NCBI GenBank assembly: GCA_003427395.1
Contig: BFEA01000083.1
Location: 913,717-944,751 of the forward strand
Length of the DNA stretch: 31,035 nt
Direction of reading: 5' to 3'
From: Chara braunii
Taxonomy: Eukaryota; Streptophyta; Charophyceae; Charales; Characeae
Part shown: positions 8,757 to 18,181 of the stretch, in pieces
How the letters are laid out: each line of letters begins with the position of its first letter
Position numbering within the stretch: position 1 is the first letter of the stretch
Program-made: the position numbers and the translations under genes
The notes under the pieces: model-generated
Seen by the model: the letters and a program-made list of their open reading frames with translations, nothing else
What the model was told of the DNA's origin: nothing
Database searches by the model: none

Positions 8757-10544
8757 CTAGTCTCGCTCTCGCCTCCTCCGCTGATCCGAAACAATGTCAG
8801 CTACCGGTTCGGCTTCTATGGCAGCTATATCCAAGTTATTCAGGATGATGACGACACTCCGCATTCCTCCTGGCGAATTCCAAATGACACGCTCTCCCTG
8901 GGGTCCGAGAATCTCACCCTTAAGGGACCTGCTGCATCTCTGTCTCATTATATCATGGTTGAGTCTTGGGCAAGTCCGCACGAAATGTCCAACCATTGTA
9001 CAATACCTGCATTGCTCATTGGCTGGATCCCTTCTGCCATACCCTCGGCTCGCCACGGCTGCCGGAACTACGGCCTCTTGGAGCGGGAGGGCGGGTCGGG
9101 ACACTTGCGCCTGCATTACTAATAGCGCATTTTCCATTATATCCATCTTGTTGTCAACCCCATGCACTCGTTTGTGCAGGCTCTCTATCCTCTTCTTGAC
9201 CTTATCCCCAGTCAAGTCTATAACCTCCCCTTCCTTGAGCAGGGCTAACGTATCGGTCACCACTGTCTTTTCTACGAGATCTGTTACCGTGCTAAAGTCC
9301 ACATCCCTAGTGTACTCGAACTTGCTAGTCTGCTGGTAGGCTGACAGAATCTTATCTTTGTCGAATTCGGAGAACTGCCTGAGGAAATACTTACTCATTA
9401 TCCGGTCTGTTACCCCGGGAATTCGTAACGCAACTAAAGTAAAGGCCCTTAGGAAGTCGTTGTAAGTCGCATAGTTCTTCCTCTGGACCGCCGCCAACTC
9501 GGCTTCTGTTGCCATCTTCTCCGCCTTTAGGTACTTCCTCATCATCTCATTCCTGGTTTCCTTCCAAGATCCACTAGCGGCGACAATGACCATAATGTCT
9601 CTACCCAGACTCTGTGGCACTTGCTGCCCCAAATGGTCCATCTTCTCTTCCTCACTCCATTTCAACAAGGCTGCCAGGTTTTCATAGTCTATCAGGAACT
9701 CCGTAATGTTCGCCCCGTCAAGAGTGAGTTTCTTCTTGGCATCGGCCAGATACCCCTGATTCTTATTCAGAGCCCGGGTGAGGGTAGCTACTACTTTCTT
9801 AAGGCCTCCCTCAGAGCTACCTGCTTCACCAGCCGGGCTGGTCCCTTCTCCTTCCTTGCTATCCCCCTGCTTTTCCCCGGCCTTTGGCATACCCTCAGGG
9901 TCGAACCATCCTAGCACCCTTTCTCTAAGACTCCAAAGTCCGTCACAACCCTTTGCTACTTTTGGTATGGCGGGCAGGCGACTAGCCCCGCTGTCCATAG
10001 CAGGTGGGATCGTAGCCTTTTCTGCCTCCACGGTCGGAGCGTCCCGCTTTTCCTTCCTTTTTTTGTTGGGCGTTCCCTTATGGATGTTATCCTTCCCTCC
10101 GTGCCTGATTTCGCCCTGGCTGGCCCTACGTTCCTCTCGCGACCCTTCTCCCAGAGAGTCCCTTTCATTCCCAGCCATCATTTCCTCCATGAGCCTTGCT
10201 TTATATTCTGCGGTCCTTTTTTCTATCTCTGCCAGCTTACGGCGGGCGTCCGAGACCTTCATTTTCTTGGGCGTAGTCTCTTCTGAGTTTCGAGGACTCG
10301 ATCTTCCATTGTCTCTTCCCTCCCTATTTTCTTGAGGTCCTCTTTTGCTACCCCCGGTTTTCCCCAAACTTTCGCCTGTCGAAAGATCCTTCCCATCTCC
10401 CCTGGTTCCCTCTGGTTTCGCCAACTCTCGATCCTTTACTGATGCTTCGTTTGGTTTCGTACCCCTACCCGTGCCCTGACTTCCTTTGCTTCGCAGTTCC
10501 TCAGCCTCTTCTTCCGATGCCATCCCTTTACCTACCCTGCACAT
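8757..10544 (-). CDS. gag: Ty3/gypsy-type Gag-like protein with CCHC zinc knuckle
   Basis: An intact 595-codon frame. Residues 1-260 are Lys/Glu/Gly-rich and disordered-looking, with a probable coiled coil near residues 95-125 (MKVSDARRKLAEIEKRTAEYK). Residues about 270-435 form a helical capsid-like region (ITEFLIDYENLAALLKWSEE... and YNDFLRAFTLVALRIPG), typical of retrotransposon Gag. A CX2CX4HX4C knuckle has Cys512, Cys515, His520 and Cys525 (CRYCTMVGHFVRTC). About 70 residues follow, ending in an Arg-rich tail. Gag assembles the particle and the knuckle binds RNA; this is family knowledge. M8 at 10523 (MASEEEAEEL) may be the true start, because the first ATG overlaps a splice-acceptor-like CAG. 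No protease, reverse transcriptase or integrase follows, so this is a stand-alone Gag or part of a non-autonomous element. A large uninterrupted frame amid decay suggests recent activity or selection. Confidence 0.8.
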   Translation of the reverse strand: MCRVGKGMASEEEAEELRSKGSQGTGRGTKPNEASVKDRELAKPEGTRGDGKDLSTGESLGKTGGSKRGPQENREGRDNGRSSPRNSEETTPKKMKVSDARRKLAEIEKRTAEYKARLMEEMMAGNERDSLGEGSREERRASQGEIRHGGKDNIHKGTPNKKRKEKRDAPTVEAEKATIPPAMDSGASRLPAIPKVAKGCDGLWSLRERVLGWFDPEGMPKAGEKQGDSKEGEGTSPAGEAGSSEGGLKKVVATLTRALNKNQGYLADAKKKLTLDGANITEFLIDYENLAALLKWSEEEKMDHLGQQVPQSLGRDIMVIVAASGSWKETRNEMMRKYLKAEKMATEAELAAVQRKNYATYNDFLRAFTLVALRIPGVTDRIMSKYFLRQFSEFDKDKILSAYQQTSKFEYTRDVDFSTVTDLVEKTVVTDTLALLKEGEVIDLTGDKVKKRIESLHKRVHGVDNKMDIMENALLVMQAQVSRPALPLQEAVVPAAVASRGYGRRDPANEQCRYCTMVGHFVRTCPRLNHDIMRQRCSRSLKGEILGPQGERVIWNSPGGMRSVVIILNNLDIAAIEAEPVADIVSDQRRRRERD

Positions 10545-10562
10545 GGAAAAAAAAATAAAAAA
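10537..10562 (-). promoter_or_regulatory. Splice-acceptor-like site before gag
   Basis: On the minus strand a T-rich tract (tttttattttttttttcc) runs into atgtgcag, ending at 10537, 14 bases before the ATG of MASEEE at 10523. The composition is that of a 3' splice site. A similar tgtgcag (or gcatgcag) lies shortly before three other open frames on this strand. Splicing itself is inferred, not shown. Confidence 0.4.
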
Positions 10563-10983
10563 TTGCGAAACGGCTGGTTGTTCATAGCTTCCCTAGTTCC
10601 CGGGCCCTAAGGTTCCCTTATTCTTACTTATTTCCATGCTTTCCCATCTTATTTTGTCGGGACGACTTACCCCACGATTTCCTACAAGGCGTCATTCTGT
10701 CTGTCTTCTGTCGGAAGGCTGGCTGCCGAGGTTTGGCGTTTTGTTACTGCCGTGCCCCGGTCCCTTAGGGCGGTGCCTGAGGCTAGGGGCTCTCCTCTCG
10801 GGGGTAGCCCTTTTGACTCCCTGACACCTGGACGCCCTAGTGCTTTTCAGCGCAGGTGGTCTTCCCAGTTCCCTCCTGCCACGATCTCAGGAAGGACGGA
10901 ACTCCGACCACTTCTTCCTTGCTGACGGCTAGCTCCTCATTCCGATTTTCCACCTTTTCCTTTTTCCCTGGTACTTCCATTTC
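10563..10983. other. Spacer between gag and family member D; nothing seen
   Basis: About 420 bp, C/T-rich on the plus strand, with short open frames only. No homology to the flanking family or to gag was noticed. Confidence 0.5.
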
Positions 10984-11769
10984 TCACGCCGGTCTCTCAG
11001 GTCTGTCTGGCTCATCCGGTTCTTCGAACAGGTCAGCCACCCCGGCAAGGTAGTTTTCTCCCATCTCTATTTCCCTAACGATTATTGGTTCGTATTCCTC
11101 AAACGCCATGCGTGGTAATCCGAATATCAGGATTTCGATGAGTTCGAGTAGTTCACGGGCCTGATTTTCCCAAAACGGCCCGTGCCTAACTGACACATTG
11201 TACAACATCCTCGTCGTCTGCGGACGAAAGTAGTGGTTCCAGACTAGAGTCGACTCCACCAGGCTTCTTGCCCTCGAGAGGCTGCCAAATACCAAGTCCA
11301 CCATGAAGCGAGGCACTCAGCACCGCAGTCCCGTCATTTGGGCCTTAAACTCTCACCATCCTCCTACCTCCACCCGGGTTCTCAGCCCCACGTTCCTTCT
11401 TTCTCTCACCTTCTGGCTTATTCGATCCACTATCCTCGTAGCCCTTTGGAAGATTGGTAACAGCCCATGCCCTAGTGCCAATTCCGTTCCTAGCATGTGC
11501 CATCCGACCTCCGGCAGCTATACGGTTCCCGTTACCCTTAGGTCGATATACAGGTCGTCCCCTGGTCCCCTATCGAACCTCATCCCACTCCACAAACATT
11601 CTACCATCATGAACGCCTGGTCCCTCCCCAAGGTTACGACTCTCCATTCAGTGTCAATTCCTCGGACCATGTAGCTTGCCGGGAGCGATACCTCTTATCC
11701 GCCTCCACTTTCCGTGGATGGCCGAGGGTGCGTGGGCCGTTGCGACATCTGTGCGCGTCTCATTGCCAT
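10984..11769 (-). pseudogene. Unknown protein family, member D (four in-frame stops)
   Basis: I do not recognise the family. Reading one frame from the ATG at 11769 (MAMRRAQMSQRPT) to the stop at 10984 gives 262 codons with no net indel but four internal stops (TAA, TAG, TGA, TGA). Between the stops the text aligns with members A-C: EVSLP near the start, LPEVGWHMLG in the middle, VPRFMVDLVFG (A has LPPFLVDVVFG), then HGPFWENQARELLELIEIL and GENYLAGVADLFEEP. One TAG aligns with a Tyr of A and C, and one TGA aligns with an Arg of C, so these are point mutations. The part after the last stop (about 110 codons) is open. It lies 440 bp before gag in the same orientation. A dead copy, unless stops are bypassed. 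Confidence 0.7.
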
Positions 11770-11916
11770 TGTTGATTAGCGGTCCCCTGCACAGTTTTAA
11801 ACAACAAGCGAATTTTGCTTATTCCATCCATTCCTCGTCCTCACCCAGGCAACTCCCCGGTTCTTAACCTTAATACTTTTTTTCCTCTCTACTCCGTCCT
11901 CTTTTTTTTGCCTCTC

Positions 11917-12688
11917 CTACCGGCCTGTCTTTACTTCCATTGGCTCATACAGGCGGTACAGGTCATCTAAGTAAGTCATTCCCCGGCTTATTTCTCGTCG
12001 AACAACACCCCATAGGACTTCATTGCTAACAACCGGAGCTCTTGGCCTGGTGGTAAACACTGCGCAGGATCCGCAACACCTCATACCTATGTTCATCGCT
12101 GAATGACCCCATTTCTAGAAAGGCCCGATAATATTTTTGGTGAACCAACGCGTCCTCAAACGCCAGGTTGGCGAGGTCGGCCACAGCCCTCCTAACAAGC
12201 TCCACCCCGCCTAGCCTCTCTAGCAAAAATGGTGGCAATCTCATCCGGACGTTTTCACTGGGCAATTCGAAGTTCCCAACCATAGCTACCCTAAGGTTCG
12301 TCGTTACGTCATCAGCCTCCGGGTCTGCAAATTCGAACCCTGCCCGCCACACTAACTGCCACGCCCCTTCGAACATACTCAGTGGATCCTCCCCCGATGC
12401 CAACCGGACTCCGAACTCTCGCCATCCGCCCTCTGACACATACAATCGCCCTTCCGCACGCACATGCCCTCGCGGGTCCGGGTTCCATTCCCCATTTTCA
12501 TCCGCTCGCCAATCGACCCTCGCTACCAAGTAAACCATATTTTCTGTAAGTTCAACCCCGACCCAGTCCACCACCAGGTGCCAACCCTCATTTGCGGTCG
12601 GCAGACTAACTTCTACTCCGCCCTCCACTTTCCTAGGTGGCTCAATGGCTAGGGAGCGATCTTCAAGAAACGTCCTTCTTTGTGCCAT
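11917..12688 (-). pseudogene. Unknown protein family, member C (late frameshift)
   Basis: Starts at ATG 12688 (MAQRRTFLED) and is open for 220 codons to 12026. Shared features: GVEVSLP near residue 25, YVSEGGWREFGVRL, MFEGAWQLVWRA, RMRLPPFLLERLGG and MGSFSDEHRYEVLRIL. The frame ends early in AKSSGC. The expected C-terminal block (RREISRGMTYLDDLYRLYE) continues in the neighbouring frame to a TAG at 11917-11919, so a +1 shift near 12040-12060 cost about 35 residues. The 220-residue product could still fold. No signal peptide, membrane segment or known enzyme motif is seen. The shift could also be a sequencing error. Confidence 0.65.
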
Positions 12689-12809
12689 CGCGTGCTTGCC
12701 CTCGGTCTTCTAGCTCACAATCCGCACCCAACCCTACAATGACCAAACACCCCACTCCCTTATCTTAGCAATTTTTCCATGCTTTCCTAACCCGCGATTT
12801 TCTCCACTC

Positions 12810-13544
12810 TCAGTCGAACCACAGTACCTCGAACAACTTAAACACATCATCTACATAGCAGGGTGTGACAACTACCTCGCGGCGGATTATTGCCTCTCTG
12901 ATTTCCGGGGCCACTTCCAGCCGGTCATTCCTTTCGATGTCCAAAATGATGAGGACCTCCCAGGCTCTATCGCCAGGGAAGGGCCCAAATTTCAAGGACG
13001 TTTTATAGAATTCTTCCGTCAACCAAGCGCAATTCACGTGCACCCGCCCCATAGTGACGAAACCCCCAAACCAATCTGTTACGAACTCGGGTACCCAGGT
13101 CTTGACTCGTTGGCAGGGGGACCTAAATTCCTTCCATCCTCCCATCAAAACTCTACTACCGACCACATCCCATCCTTTGTTAGCAAATCTCTCGTCCGCC
13201 CGTCAAGCCCTTGTCTCAGCACCTTCTAAAAGCCACATCGGGTTCTGCCCTGCTGCAAGCGTTGTGCAAAATAGGTGCCAACCTTGTTCGGACAGAACGA
13301 CCGTCCCGACCGATTCCACCCTTCCTTCCGCAATCTCTTCCCAGCCTTCCTCTTCCCTTAGCGGGTTCCAAACACGTTTTATCCATAGGTACGATAGGTC
13401 GGGCACAATTTCTGATCCTACCCAGTCACACGTGGTCCCCCTCCATTCATGATCTGCTGGTATAGACATCTTTACTCCCCCTCCGATCCGTCTCGGTTCC
13501 CATCCTTTGGGTGTGCAGTCCCATAGCTCACGCTCCCGGGCCAT
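12810..13544 (-). pseudogene. Unknown protein family, member B (one in-frame TGA)
   Basis: From ATG 13544 (MARERELWDC) a single frame runs 245 codons to 12810, broken once by TGA at about 13203-13205, after LLEGAETRA. The text resumes in the same frame (GWDVVGSRVLMGGWKEF), so this is a nonsense change, not a frameshift. Family blocks: GVKMSIP, CDWVGSEIV, VLSEQGWHLF, PMWLLEGAE, WVPEFVTDWFGG, FGPFPGDRAWEVLIIL and a C-terminal REVVVTPCYVDDVFKLFE. The TGA would derive from CGA (Arg) by a single C-to-T change, although the ancestral codon is unknown. A tgtgcag lies about 10 bases before the ATG. Function unknown. Confidence 0.68.
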
Positions 13545-13602
13545 CGTTCCCTACCTGCACATAGTCGGCAGCCCATTCCCCGGGTGAGTCCCTTCCCTTT
13601 TC

Positions 13603-14415
13603 TCAGAAGTCCCAATCCTCCATCTCGTCCCCGTCCTCATTATCGTTGAAATCCCCTTCTTGGTCTGGGAACATGTCCTTCACTCCCTCCAAGAAGGTTT
13701 CCCCTGCCGCCTCATTCTGGTAGACTATCTGCCCATGCACCGGACTGGGAACAAAGATTTTGTCCACGCTGAGGAGGTTTAATACCTCAGTCAATTCTTC
13801 CGCCCAGTTTCCTTCAAACGGCCCCGCTTCCACCGACAGTCTAAAGAAGTCATGTCTAGCACATTGGTACAGCCTCAGGCGCATCATCGACCGGTATATC
13901 CGTTCCAATCTATCCGTGGTCCCAAAGACTACATCCACTAGAAACGGGGGTAGCACGTATCTCATTGTCCTAAGGGGGCGTCTCATACTTTTCCGGTCTC
14001 CAAGTTCCACTCGCACCTCCATCTTTTCCATCTCCATTTTCACCCGCTGACATGCCGCCCATACCACTTCCCGTTCCGCTTGCTTAAACAACTGATCTGG
14101 TATCGTGCCCAATACTCGTCCCACTACCATTGCATTTTTCATTTCCTGAGATACGTAGACCGATCCTCGAGCTTCCACCGTTCCCCGGAATTCTAGGTCC
14201 ATCAGACTGGGTGAAAGTCTTGTCAGGCTGACCTTAGTCCAGATTGTCTCTATCCAGAGGAACGCGTCCTTCTCGTCCAGCATCACGGTTTCATAAGCTG
14301 GCTCTAGGTCCGTCCACGTTCCTTCCTCCGGGAGGACGACAGATACCCCTTCCCTTACATCTATGGGCATTTCCGGACTGCTAGAGTAGACAGGGGGCGA
14401 CAACCATCGCGCCAT
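13603..14415 (-). CDS. Unknown protein family, member A (only intact copy)
   Basis: I do not recognise this protein. The frame is open from 14448, but ATG 14415 (MARWLSPPVY) fits the starts of the other members (MARERE, MAQRRT), giving 270 residues. Using the 281-codon numbering: GVSVVLP at 34-40, DAFLWIETIW at 61-70, GTVEARGSVYVSQ at 89-101, YVLPPFLVDVVFG at 164-176, EAGPFEGNWAEELTEVLNLL at 207-226, GETFLEGVKDMF at 249-260, then a strongly acidic tail (DNEDGDEMEDWDF). No Cys/His metal site, nucleotide-binding loop, signal peptide or membrane helix is visible. It is first in transcription order of four co-oriented relatives that lead towards gag. A retroelement accessory protein is the most likely context, but that is inference from position only. 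Confidence 0.65.
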   Translation of the reverse strand: MARWLSPPVYSSSPEMPIDVREGVSVVLPEEGTWTDLEPAYETVMLDEKDAFLWIETIWTKVSLTRLSPSLMDLEFRGTVEARGSVYVSQEMKNAMVVGRVLGTIPDQLFKQAEREVVWAACQRVKMEMEKMEVRVELGDRKSMRRPLRTMRYVLPPFLVDVVFGTTDRLERIYRSMMRLRLYQCARHDFFRLSVEAGPFEGNWAEELTEVLNLLSVDKIFVPSPVHGQIVYQNEAAGETFLEGVKDMFPDQEGDFNDNEDGDEMEDWDF

Positions 14416-14838
14416 CTTGTTTTTCCGGCGCCTATCCTGTTTCCACACGAGTGCACCACACGGCCCCTCATAGTTAGATTGCCTCCCGCCTAGATGAGAA
14501 TTATTTTCAGACCCCCCGCCCTGGGTCTCCTCAGCATTTCCTACCTATGTCCCAGATGTCGTTACCCCATCATACCCTCAATTGGTCACCCTCAGCCGAC
14601 ATTCTTTTTTCGTGGTTCCATTTCCTCCCGACTCCTATCCGACCTTTATCATCATGTTCTCTCACTCGTGCGGACTTAGATTTGGAGGTGAGAATAGACT
14701 CAGAAGCTCAGTCCCCATCCAACATTTATCAGGAAACTTTACAGAGGGAGGCACAAAAGCAAAATTCAGGCAAACGTCGCACACAGGTCAGTCATCTCCT
14801 CACCGACCTTCTTCCCGGAAATGGTCTCTCCACTGTTA

Positions 14839-15153
14839 CTATCGGCAGAGTTTTATTCCATACCTCAAGCACAGCTCAACCGTCGTGAGCGCGGTACCCA
14901 GACTCCAGTGGGGGGTCGCCCTCACCTTCTTGCCCAGAATACCCCATCCCGACTTGCCGCTCGTGTACCCACCGTTTATCTCGGGAATCACCCCGCACAT
15001 CTCGGTAGGGCCATTGGAGCCATCCGTCCAGGCATTCACTTCCATCGGTCTGACAAGGAACAGCCTTTCCCAAACCAAACTACGAGAAACTACTAATCGT
15101 CTCCGAGGCTCCGTCTTTGCCCGCATGCAGCGGTACTCCCTCCGCCAGTCCAC
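14839..15153 (-). pseudogene. Possible RNase H-like fragment
   Basis: A 104-codon minus-strand frame contains VNAWTDGSNGPTEMCGVIP, followed by SGWGIL and then TALTTVELC. The TDGS followed by a GxG/WG strand and a later (T)xEL resembles the first catalytic Asp and Glu of RNase H-fold domains of retroelements. The Asp-to-Glu spacing (about 50 residues) is longer than the usual ~38, and the frame stops before the third and fourth acidic residues. It may be the tail of a decayed pol, upstream of family member A. Recognition is weak and could be chance. Confidence 0.32.
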
Positions 15154-16127
15154 AGGCTAGGCCCCGCCTAAAGAAACGTTTCACACCCCGCCCGGCAGAT
15201 CAATCGAGCCGAAGCCCATCACCGCGGGGACGAGGATGCTACTAAGCACCCGGCGTGACAAACTCCCGTTAGACAGCTCGGTGGCCTGACCCCCGCATAC
15301 GAACAAACGGCAGCCTGCAAAAGAGAACGACGTTTGGCAACCCGCAGTGGCCGGTGCAGACCCCTTCTTTCCTTCCAAATGGCAGGACGCTCGAATTCCC
15401 ATCATGCAATCACAAGTCCTAAGTGGGACACACATAGAACAAGTGTCTTTCCCTTGGTGCACCCAACGCTTCCTACCCATTGCTCACAGGTTTTCACTCA
15501 GGACAGTGTGTGCCACTCACCCCTAAGCTCCATACATAGTGTCTAGTTCCTTTTCGTGAGTATCTTCAACGGTGAGCTAGTTTTTCTTGGAGTCTAGCAA
15601 CTCCCTTCATTCCGTTATCTTTGCTTGTGTGTCCATTCATAGGGCAGGATTGTTCCTTCTCGATTACCGTTTGCGTTCATATGAGGTTCCTTCAGGCATT
15701 TAAGTGCGGTGTACGGAGCCCGCTGGGCTCCGAAGAAAAGGAAAAAGAGCACTTGTGTCGGTCGGATCACTCCGCCGCGGGATTTTCATCGGAACCCGGA
15801 CTAGCCCCGAATCCCAATCGCCTGCCAGGTAACCAGAGCCCTTCTTTCACACAAAGAGGAAGGGTCGACCTGCGGCTTGCCCAAGGCTTCCCCGGTCTGA
15901 CGACAATCAGCCCGGAGGAAGCAGGACTAGAGTCACCTCCAAGGGAGATGGCTGATCAAGTGTGCTTCTTCTTCTTGGTGGCACAAGGGACCGCTGCCCT
16001 CCCCTTGCCCTCGCTTTCCACCAGGTGAGGATCAAGTTCGTTACTTCGTCCCCTGGCAATGTAACAGGTGAGGGTAGAGGTTAGTTACGCGCCATGGAAG
16101 GGAAGAGAGTTAAGGGTCGAGGACCGT
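15154..16127. other. No gene recognised
   Basis: Open frames of up to 135 codons (plus 15621-16028) and 99 codons (minus 15181-15480) exist, but none resembles a family I know and their composition is unremarkable. No tRNA-like primer-binding site was seen that would mark the 5' LTR of the downstream gag-containing element. Confidence 0.45.
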
Positions 16128-16260
16128 GGGAGAAAGAGATCATGGGGAGAGAGGAGGCGAGGGGGAGAGAGAGAAAGAGAGAGAGAAAGAGAGAGCGAGA
16201 GAGAGAAGGAGAAAGAGCAGAAGAAGAGGAAGGGAAGAAGAAGAGAAGCGAGAGAGTGGG
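16128..16260. repeat. GA-rich microsatellite
   Basis: gagaga runs with interspersed aaga and gaag units, densest between about 16158 and 16215. The Arg/Glu-rich open frames here are translations of the repeat. Confidence 0.9.
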
Positions 16261-16365
16261 AACGAGAGGCTTCACATCCTAATCGCCCTTGACCCTTGAT
16301 CCACCTTAACCGACCCTACCCGGACTCCGTGTGCTCCTTTGCGCCTCCTCTGACTCTCGAGCGGA

Positions 16366-18181
16366 TGGGTGTGAAAGAAGGGTTGGGGTGGTCGGCTATG
16401 GTGGATGCGTGTAGGTGATAAAGGTGGAAGAAGGGCTGGGGTAGTCAGTTATGGTGGATGGGTGTAAGTGATGGAGGTAGAAGAAGGGTCGCGGTGGTCG
16501 GCTATGGTGGATGGGTGTAGGTGATGAAGGTAGAAGAAGGGTCGGGGCGGTTGCCTATGGGGGATGGGTGTAGGTGATAGAGGAGGAAGAAGGTTCGAGG
16601 TGGTCGACTGTGGTGGATGGGTGTAGGTGATGAAGGTGGAAGAAGGGTTGCAGTGGTCGGCTATGGTGGATGGGTGTAGGNNNNNNNNNNNNNNNNNNNN
16701 NNNNNNNNNNNNNNNNNNNNNNNNNNNNNNNNNNNNNNNNNNNNNNNNNNNNNNNNNNNNNNNNNNNNNNNNNNNNNNNNNNNNNNNNNNNNNNNNNNNN
16801 NNNNNNNNNNNNNNNNNNNNNNNNNNNNNNNNNNNNNNNNNNNNNNNNNNNNNNNNNNNNNNNNNNNNNNNNNNNNNNNNNNNNNNNNNNNNNNNNNNNN
16901 NNNNNNNNNNNNNNNNNNNNNNNNNNNNNNNNNNNNNNNNNNNNNNNNNNNNNNNNNNNNNNNNNNNNNNNNNNNNNNNNNNNNNNNNNNNNNNNNNNNN
17001 NNNNNNNNNNNNNNNNNNNNNNNNNNNNNNNNNNNNNNNNNNNNNNNNNNNNNNNNNNNNNNNNNNNNNNNNNNNNNNNNNNNNNNNNNNNNNNNNNNNN
17101 NNNNNNNNNNNNNNNNNNNNNNNNNNNNNNNNNNNNNNNNNNNNNNNNNNNNNNNNNNNNNNNNNNNNNNNNNNNNNNNNNNNNNNNNNNNNNNNNNNNN
17201 NNNNNNNNNNNNNNNNNNNNNNNNNNNNNNNNNNNNNNNNNNNNNNNNNNNNNNNNNNNNNNNNNNNNNNNNNNNNNNNNNNNNNNNNNNNNNNNNNNNN
17301 NNNNNNNNNNNNNNNNNNNNNNNNNNNNNNNNNNNNNNNNNNNNNNNNNNNNNNNNNNNNNNNNNNNNNNNNNNNNNNNNNNNNNNNNNNNNNNNNNNNN
17401 NNNNNNNNNNNNNNNNNNNNNNNNNNNNNNNNNNNNNNNNNNNNNNNNNNNNNNNNNNNNNNNNNNNNNNNNNNNNNNNNNNNNNNNNNNNNNNNNNNNN
17501 NNNNNNNNNNNNNNNNNNNNNNNNNNNNNNNNNNNNNNNNNNNNNNNNNNNNNNNNNGGGTGTAGGTGATGGAGGTGGAAGAAGGGTTGGGGTGGTCGGC
17601 TATGGTGGGTGGGTGTAGGTGATGGAGGTAGAAGAGGAGTTGGGGTGGCCGGCGATGGCGGACGGTTGTAGGTGATGGAGGTGGAAAAAGGGTTGGGGTG
17701 GTCGGCTATGGCGGAGGGGTGTAGGTGATGGAGGTAGAAAGAGGGTTGGGGTGGTCGGCTATGGTGGACGGGTGTAGGTGATGGAGGTGGAAGAAGGGTT
17801 GGGGTGGCCGGCTATGGTGGAAGGTGTAGGTGATGGAGGTGGAAGAAGGGTTGGGGTGGTCGGCTATGGTGGATGGGTGTAGGTGATGGAGGAAGAAGAA
17901 GGGTTGGGGTGGTCGGCTATGATGGACGGGTGTGGGTGATGGAGGAAGAAGAAGGGTTGGGGTGGTCGGCTATGGTGGACGGGTGTGGGAGGTGGAGGAA
18001 GAAGAAGAGTCGGGGTGGTTGGCCACGGTGGACCGGTGTAGATGATGGAGGTGGAAGAAGGGTTGAGGGGGTCGGCTATGACGGATGGGTGTAGTAATGG
18101 AGAAAGAAGAAGGGTCGAGGTGGTTGGCTACGGCGGATGGGCGTAGGCGATGGAGGTGGAAGACGGTTTGGGGTGGTCGGA
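16366..18181. repeat. 53-bp minisatellite, interrupted by an assembly gap
   Basis: The core tgtaggtgatggaggtgga ... ggggtggtcggctatggtgg repeats with a 53-bp step (tgtag at 16463, 16516, 16569, 16622; then 17561, 17614). About 17-18 units are visible, and an 877-base gap hides more. Minor 1-2-bp length changes occur near 18090. Gly/Val-rich plus-strand frames are by-products. The right edge dissolves at about 18181 into unique sequence (18190-18330). Confidence 0.93.
16681..17557. other. Assembly gap (877 N)
   Basis: A run of N inside the 53-bp minisatellite, with the same repeat on both sides. The true number of repeats is unknown. Open frames made of unknown residues across it are artefacts. 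Confidence 0.99.

Noticed and set aside
13054-13452. Plus-strand Ser/Pro-rich frames opposite the A-D family and gag
   Set aside because: They are antisense shadows; the minus strand carries the family-conserved motifs.
11000-13544. In-frame TGA codons as selenocysteine or a variant genetic code
   Set aside because: Gag and member A use a standard code, one aligned TGA replaces Arg, and TAA and TAG also occur. Ordinary decay explains the pattern.
15181-15480. 99-codon Cys-containing minus-strand frame
   Set aside because: The Cys spacing matches no metal-binding motif I know, and there is no family similarity or supporting context.
16627-17569. Open frames of about 300 codons on the plus strand
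   Set aside because: They consist of unknown bases in the assembly gap.
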